Of a stretch of DNA of 9,124 nucleotides, positions 7,469 through 9,124 are shown one piece after another. The notes under the pieces were generated by a model. It ran no database searches and had not been told where the DNA came from. It saw only the letters and a program-made list of their open reading frames with translations. Every line of letters begins with the position of its first letter. Position 1 is the stretch's first letter. The translations under genes and the position numbers were made by a program. Origin of the DNA: Burkholderiales bacterium UBA6064 (lineage in GTDB: Bacteria; Pseudomonadota; Gammaproteobacteria; Burkholderiales; Burkholderiaceae_B); NCBI GenBank assembly GCA_002428895.1, contig DIYC01000087.1:25978-35101 (forward strand), written 5' to 3'.

Positions 7469-7662
7469 AACGGTTTAACTCAAGCACACCACCCCGTTTC
7501 TTTATGCCCCCGATTGACCACGCCATCGACATTTACGCGCTCAGTGACCAACTACCCAACTTCGATCATTATTTATACCAAGACATTCAAGAAGACAGTT
7601 TTTTATACGATAGTCTGCAACGCTGGCCCTATTTATTTGCTTTACTGATCAAAAAAATATAA
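7438..7662 (+). CDS. bcsR: BcsR-like small protein of the cellulose synthase complex
   Basis: This 74-residue protein resembles BcsR (62 residues in E. coli), which binds BcsQ and stabilises it in the cytoplasmic assembly. Matching blocks in order are DIYAL (31-35, E. coli DIVAL), LPNFDHYLYQDI (39-50, E. coli LPDIDYADI), and LQRWPYL (60-66, E. coli LKRWPLL). The N-terminus, with NTEP near its start, also recalls E. coli NNNEP, which supports the ATG at 7438 although this overlaps bcsG by 31 nt and has only a weak upstream purine stretch. An in-frame ATG at 7504 would give 52 residues without overlap, but no ribosome-binding site precedes it. Its place at the 3' end of the operon is unusual, since in E. 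coli bcsR precedes bcsQ. Assignment is good for such a short protein because the motif order is preserved. Confidence 0.82.
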   Translation: MDNTEPKPQLERFNSSTPPRFFMPPIDHAIDIYALSDQLPNFDHYLYQDIQEDSFLYDSLQRWPYLFALLIKKI

Positions 7663-7763
7663 TCAAACCCACTCAAAAACAAGATTCATGCACCTATGTA
7701 TCACTTCACCCATTTTTTTATGAGAGCATGCACAGCTACTCAATTATTTTTTATTGATTTTTT

Positions 7764-8363
7764 ATGCGCACGACTCAACGATACAGCCTAATTGGCGCCT
7801 TGGCTCTGATTCTATCGATCGTCGGCATCAACGCCAACAATCTATTTTCACTCCCCTTTTTCAACCTAAAACCTGCCAGTGACTCAGCATCACAAGTTGA
7901 TAAAACCTTACACGGCAAAGTCATTAAAGTAGCCGATGGCGACACCATCACCCTAAAAGACAACCATGGCACAACGCATCGCATTCGCCTGTTGGGCGTA
8001 GACGCCCCCGAATTACAACAAGCTCATGGCCAAGCTGCAAAAAAATGGCTTTCAGAACTGATTTTAGACAACTCAATCCAAGTTCAAGTGGTTGATCAAG
8101 ACCGTTACGAACGACTCATCGGCAAACTAAAAACCACACCCAGCACGTGTCAAAAAACCGAATGTGAATACTCGGTCGATCTTAATTTGCAACTCGTTCA
8201 ACTAGGCCATGCCTGGTGGTATTCGAATTACAAAAAAAATCAACCCAAAACAGACCACACGCTTTATGAACAAGCACAAACCTTTGCCCAAAACAATAAA
8301 CTAGGCTTATGGGAAAAACCCAATCCCGTCCCCCCTTGGCAATGGCGTAAAAATAAACAGTGA
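7764..8363 (+). CDS. Exported or membrane-anchored thermonuclease (staphylococcal nuclease family)
   Basis: This 199-residue protein has a hydrophobic N-terminal signal or anchor (about residues 8-24) and one SNase domain (about 49-187). The family hydrolyses DNA and RNA with Ca2+. All catalytic positions of Staphylococcus aureus nuclease are recognisable: DGDT with D60 (D21), R75, D80 and E83 in RIRLLGVDAPE (R35, D40, E43), and R117 in DRYERL (R87). The GLW motif near the C-terminus is also typical. Cysteines C129 and C134 in a short insertion could form a disulfide, which fits a periplasmic or secreted location. It is 101 nt downstream of bcsR with no visible terminator between, so read-through from the bcs operon is possible. 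The ATG at 7764 follows a T-run without a Shine-Dalgarno site; an in-frame stop at 7755 rules out an upstream start. A role in the biofilm matrix is only inference. Confidence 0.93.
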   Translation: MRTTQRYSLIGALALILSIVGINANNLFSLPFFNLKPASDSASQVDKTLHGKVIKVADGDTITLKDNHGTTHRIRLLGVDAPELQQAHGQAAKKWLSELILDNSIQVQVVDQDRYERLIGKLKTTPSTCQKTECEYSVDLNLQLVQLGHAWWYSNYKKNQPKTDHTLYEQAQTFAQNNKLGLWEKPNPVPPWQWRKNKQ

Positions 8364-8391
8364 AGGGATGACAACCTACAAGTTTTTATTA

Positions 8392-8940
8392 TTATCGGCC
8401 GTAACGTCCACCAGGTGGGCGGGTTTGGAGACAGTCGCCATCCTCATGTTTGGCCGACGCAAGATGTGCAAGAACTTCTACCATAAAAAAGCTTAAGCTT
8501 GTCAAGACAATCCCGGCACCCAAGACACTAGTAACAGCCTGGCAATTGTTTAGGTTTCGAGTTCTGAGTAGGGGCAAACCAAACATCAAAAAGCCTGCGA
8601 TCGTTGTTGCCGCCAGGGTAATGCTACTAATTCGAAAAATCTTCCTCTCTCGATTTTTATCAAATCTTTCTGTTCCTTTAGGACAAGATGCGTTGGGTTG
8701 AAGTGTTATGACTTGAGGTAAATGAATCGTTGTCTGCTCGTCTGTTTGACGTAGATGACGATGTTCCGCACTGATTGCAAGTTGGTGCCCTGACCGAATT
8801 GCCTGCACAAAGCCCATAAATAACACCCCAGAGCACAAAGCCAGTTTACCCTTTTTACTGACTATTTGATTGGCTTGGTTTTGCTGAACAATCTGCGAAA
8901 GTTGATTTGATTGGGATGCCGAGGGGCTTAAGATACGCAT
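8392..8940 (-). CDS. Unrecognised membrane protein with three predicted helices
   Basis: I do not recognise this 182-residue protein. It has a polar Gln/Ser/Asn-rich N-terminus (1-28), hydrophobic segments at about 33-48, 104-125 and 136-160, a Thr/Gln-containing loop with one Cys at 86, and a C-terminal tail ending RPPGGRYGR. Hydrophobic segments make this the coding strand; the opposing + strand frame at 8450-8701 is basic and composition-biased like an antisense shadow. The ATG at 8940 has no Shine-Dalgarno sequence, and a stop six codons upstream (8959-8961) fixes the start region. A TATAAT hexamer lies one base upstream of the ATG, so transcription could be leaderless, but the -35 region is poor. 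It converges on the nuclease gene with a 28 nt gap. No functional link to the bcs genes can be seen. Confidence 0.6.
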   Translation of the reverse strand: MRILSPSASQSNQLSQIVQQNQANQIVSKKGKLALCSGVLFMGFVQAIRSGHQLAISAEHRHLRQTDEQTTIHLPQVITLQPNASCPKGTERFDKNRERKIFRISSITLAATTIAGFLMFGLPLLRTRNLNNCQAVTSVLGAGIVLTSLSFFMVEVLAHLASAKHEDGDCLQTRPPGGRYGR

Positions 8941-9124
8941 AATTATAAAGGCCGAGAGTTATGAAGACGCCATAATCTGCTACAACCCAGTGTGATGGCA
9001 AATACATCCCTGCTTGTGATTAGGCTCGCTCCATGCATCACTCCTTGTCAATTGGTTGGCCTCAACAAAAAATTAATTCTTAAGAGCTTAGTAGTCGTCC
9101 ATGCAAAATTCATTTTTACCAAAA

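Noticed and set aside
7687..7733. Direct repeat CATGCAC at 7687-7693 and 7727-7733 (40 nt apart) in the gap before the nuclease gene
   Set aside because: Seven bases is short, there are only two copies and no symmetric operator or clear promoter between them; chance is likely.
8405..8421. Palindrome CCACCAGGTGG with flanking CG pairs near the end of the - strand gene, considered as a terminator
   Set aside because: The arms leave a one-base loop and no T-run follows on either strand; it encodes the RPPGG tail.
8450..8701. + strand reading frame of 83 codons opposite the membrane protein
   Set aside because: It lies wholly inside the - strand gene, is rich in basic residues without family motifs, and has no ribosome-binding site; it looks like an antisense shadow.
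8942..8947. TATAAT on the - strand beside the start at 8940 as a promoter
   Set aside because: The -10 match is perfect, but the hexamer about 17 nt further upstream matches the -35 consensus at only two positions, so I do not list it as a feature.
9101..9124. ATG at 9101 open to the window edge on the + strand
   Set aside because: Only eight codons are visible and the nearest purine-rich stretch (9082-9086) is too far upstream for a convincing ribosome-binding site.

Overview
The window is most of a class II (Escherichia coli type) bacterial cellulose synthesis (bcs) locus, followed by two unrelated-looking genes. The accessory set bcsE, bcsF, bcsG, bcsQ and bcsR is typical of Gamma- and Betaproteobacteria, and the close match of BcsA and BcsG to the enterobacterial proteins suggests a gammaproteobacterium. 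The sequence does not allow a genus call. All family comparisons below use E. coli and Rhodobacter sphaeroides reference sequences recalled from memory, not a search.

Layout. Positions 1-7662 hold seven + strand genes with almost no spacing: bcsC (3' end only), bcsE, a bcsF-like gene, bcsQ, bcsA, bcsG and bcsR. Junctions are 2-3 nt gaps or 4, 8 and 31 nt overlaps, so this is almost certainly one translationally coupled operon. bcsB and bcsZ are not in the window; if present they should lie upstream of the truncated bcsC. The order C-E-F-Q-A-G-R is rearranged compared with E. coli (RQABZC and a divergent EFG): bcsA is not followed by bcsB, bcsG is separated from bcsEF, and bcsR is last. After a 101 nt gap comes a + strand exported staphylococcal-nuclease-like gene (7764-8363). 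It is followed convergently by an unrecognised three-helix membrane protein on the - strand (8392-8940) and 184 nt with no supported gene.

How the genes work together (from the family). BcsA makes and exports beta-1,4-glucan, BcsC forms the outer-membrane exit, BcsQ and BcsR form the cytoplasmic assembly complex, BcsE is the c-di-GMP-sensing regulator tethered by BcsF, and BcsG adds phosphoethanolamine to the polymer in the periplasm.

The main discovery candidate is a pattern of substituted key residues in otherwise intact, well-conserved proteins. BcsA has lost the first Asp of its DxD motif (HCD), the first Arg of the PilZ RxxxR motif (HxxxR) and the Asp of DxSxxG (HxSxxG). BcsE lacks both of its c-di-GMP-binding RxxD-type motifs. 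BcsG has Thr at two of its zinc-site positions. BcsQ, in contrast, has an intact P-loop lysine that E. coli BcsQ lacks. This looks like a cellulose-type machine detached from c-di-GMP control, and perhaps with altered chemistry, not a randomly decaying locus, because every reading frame is open.
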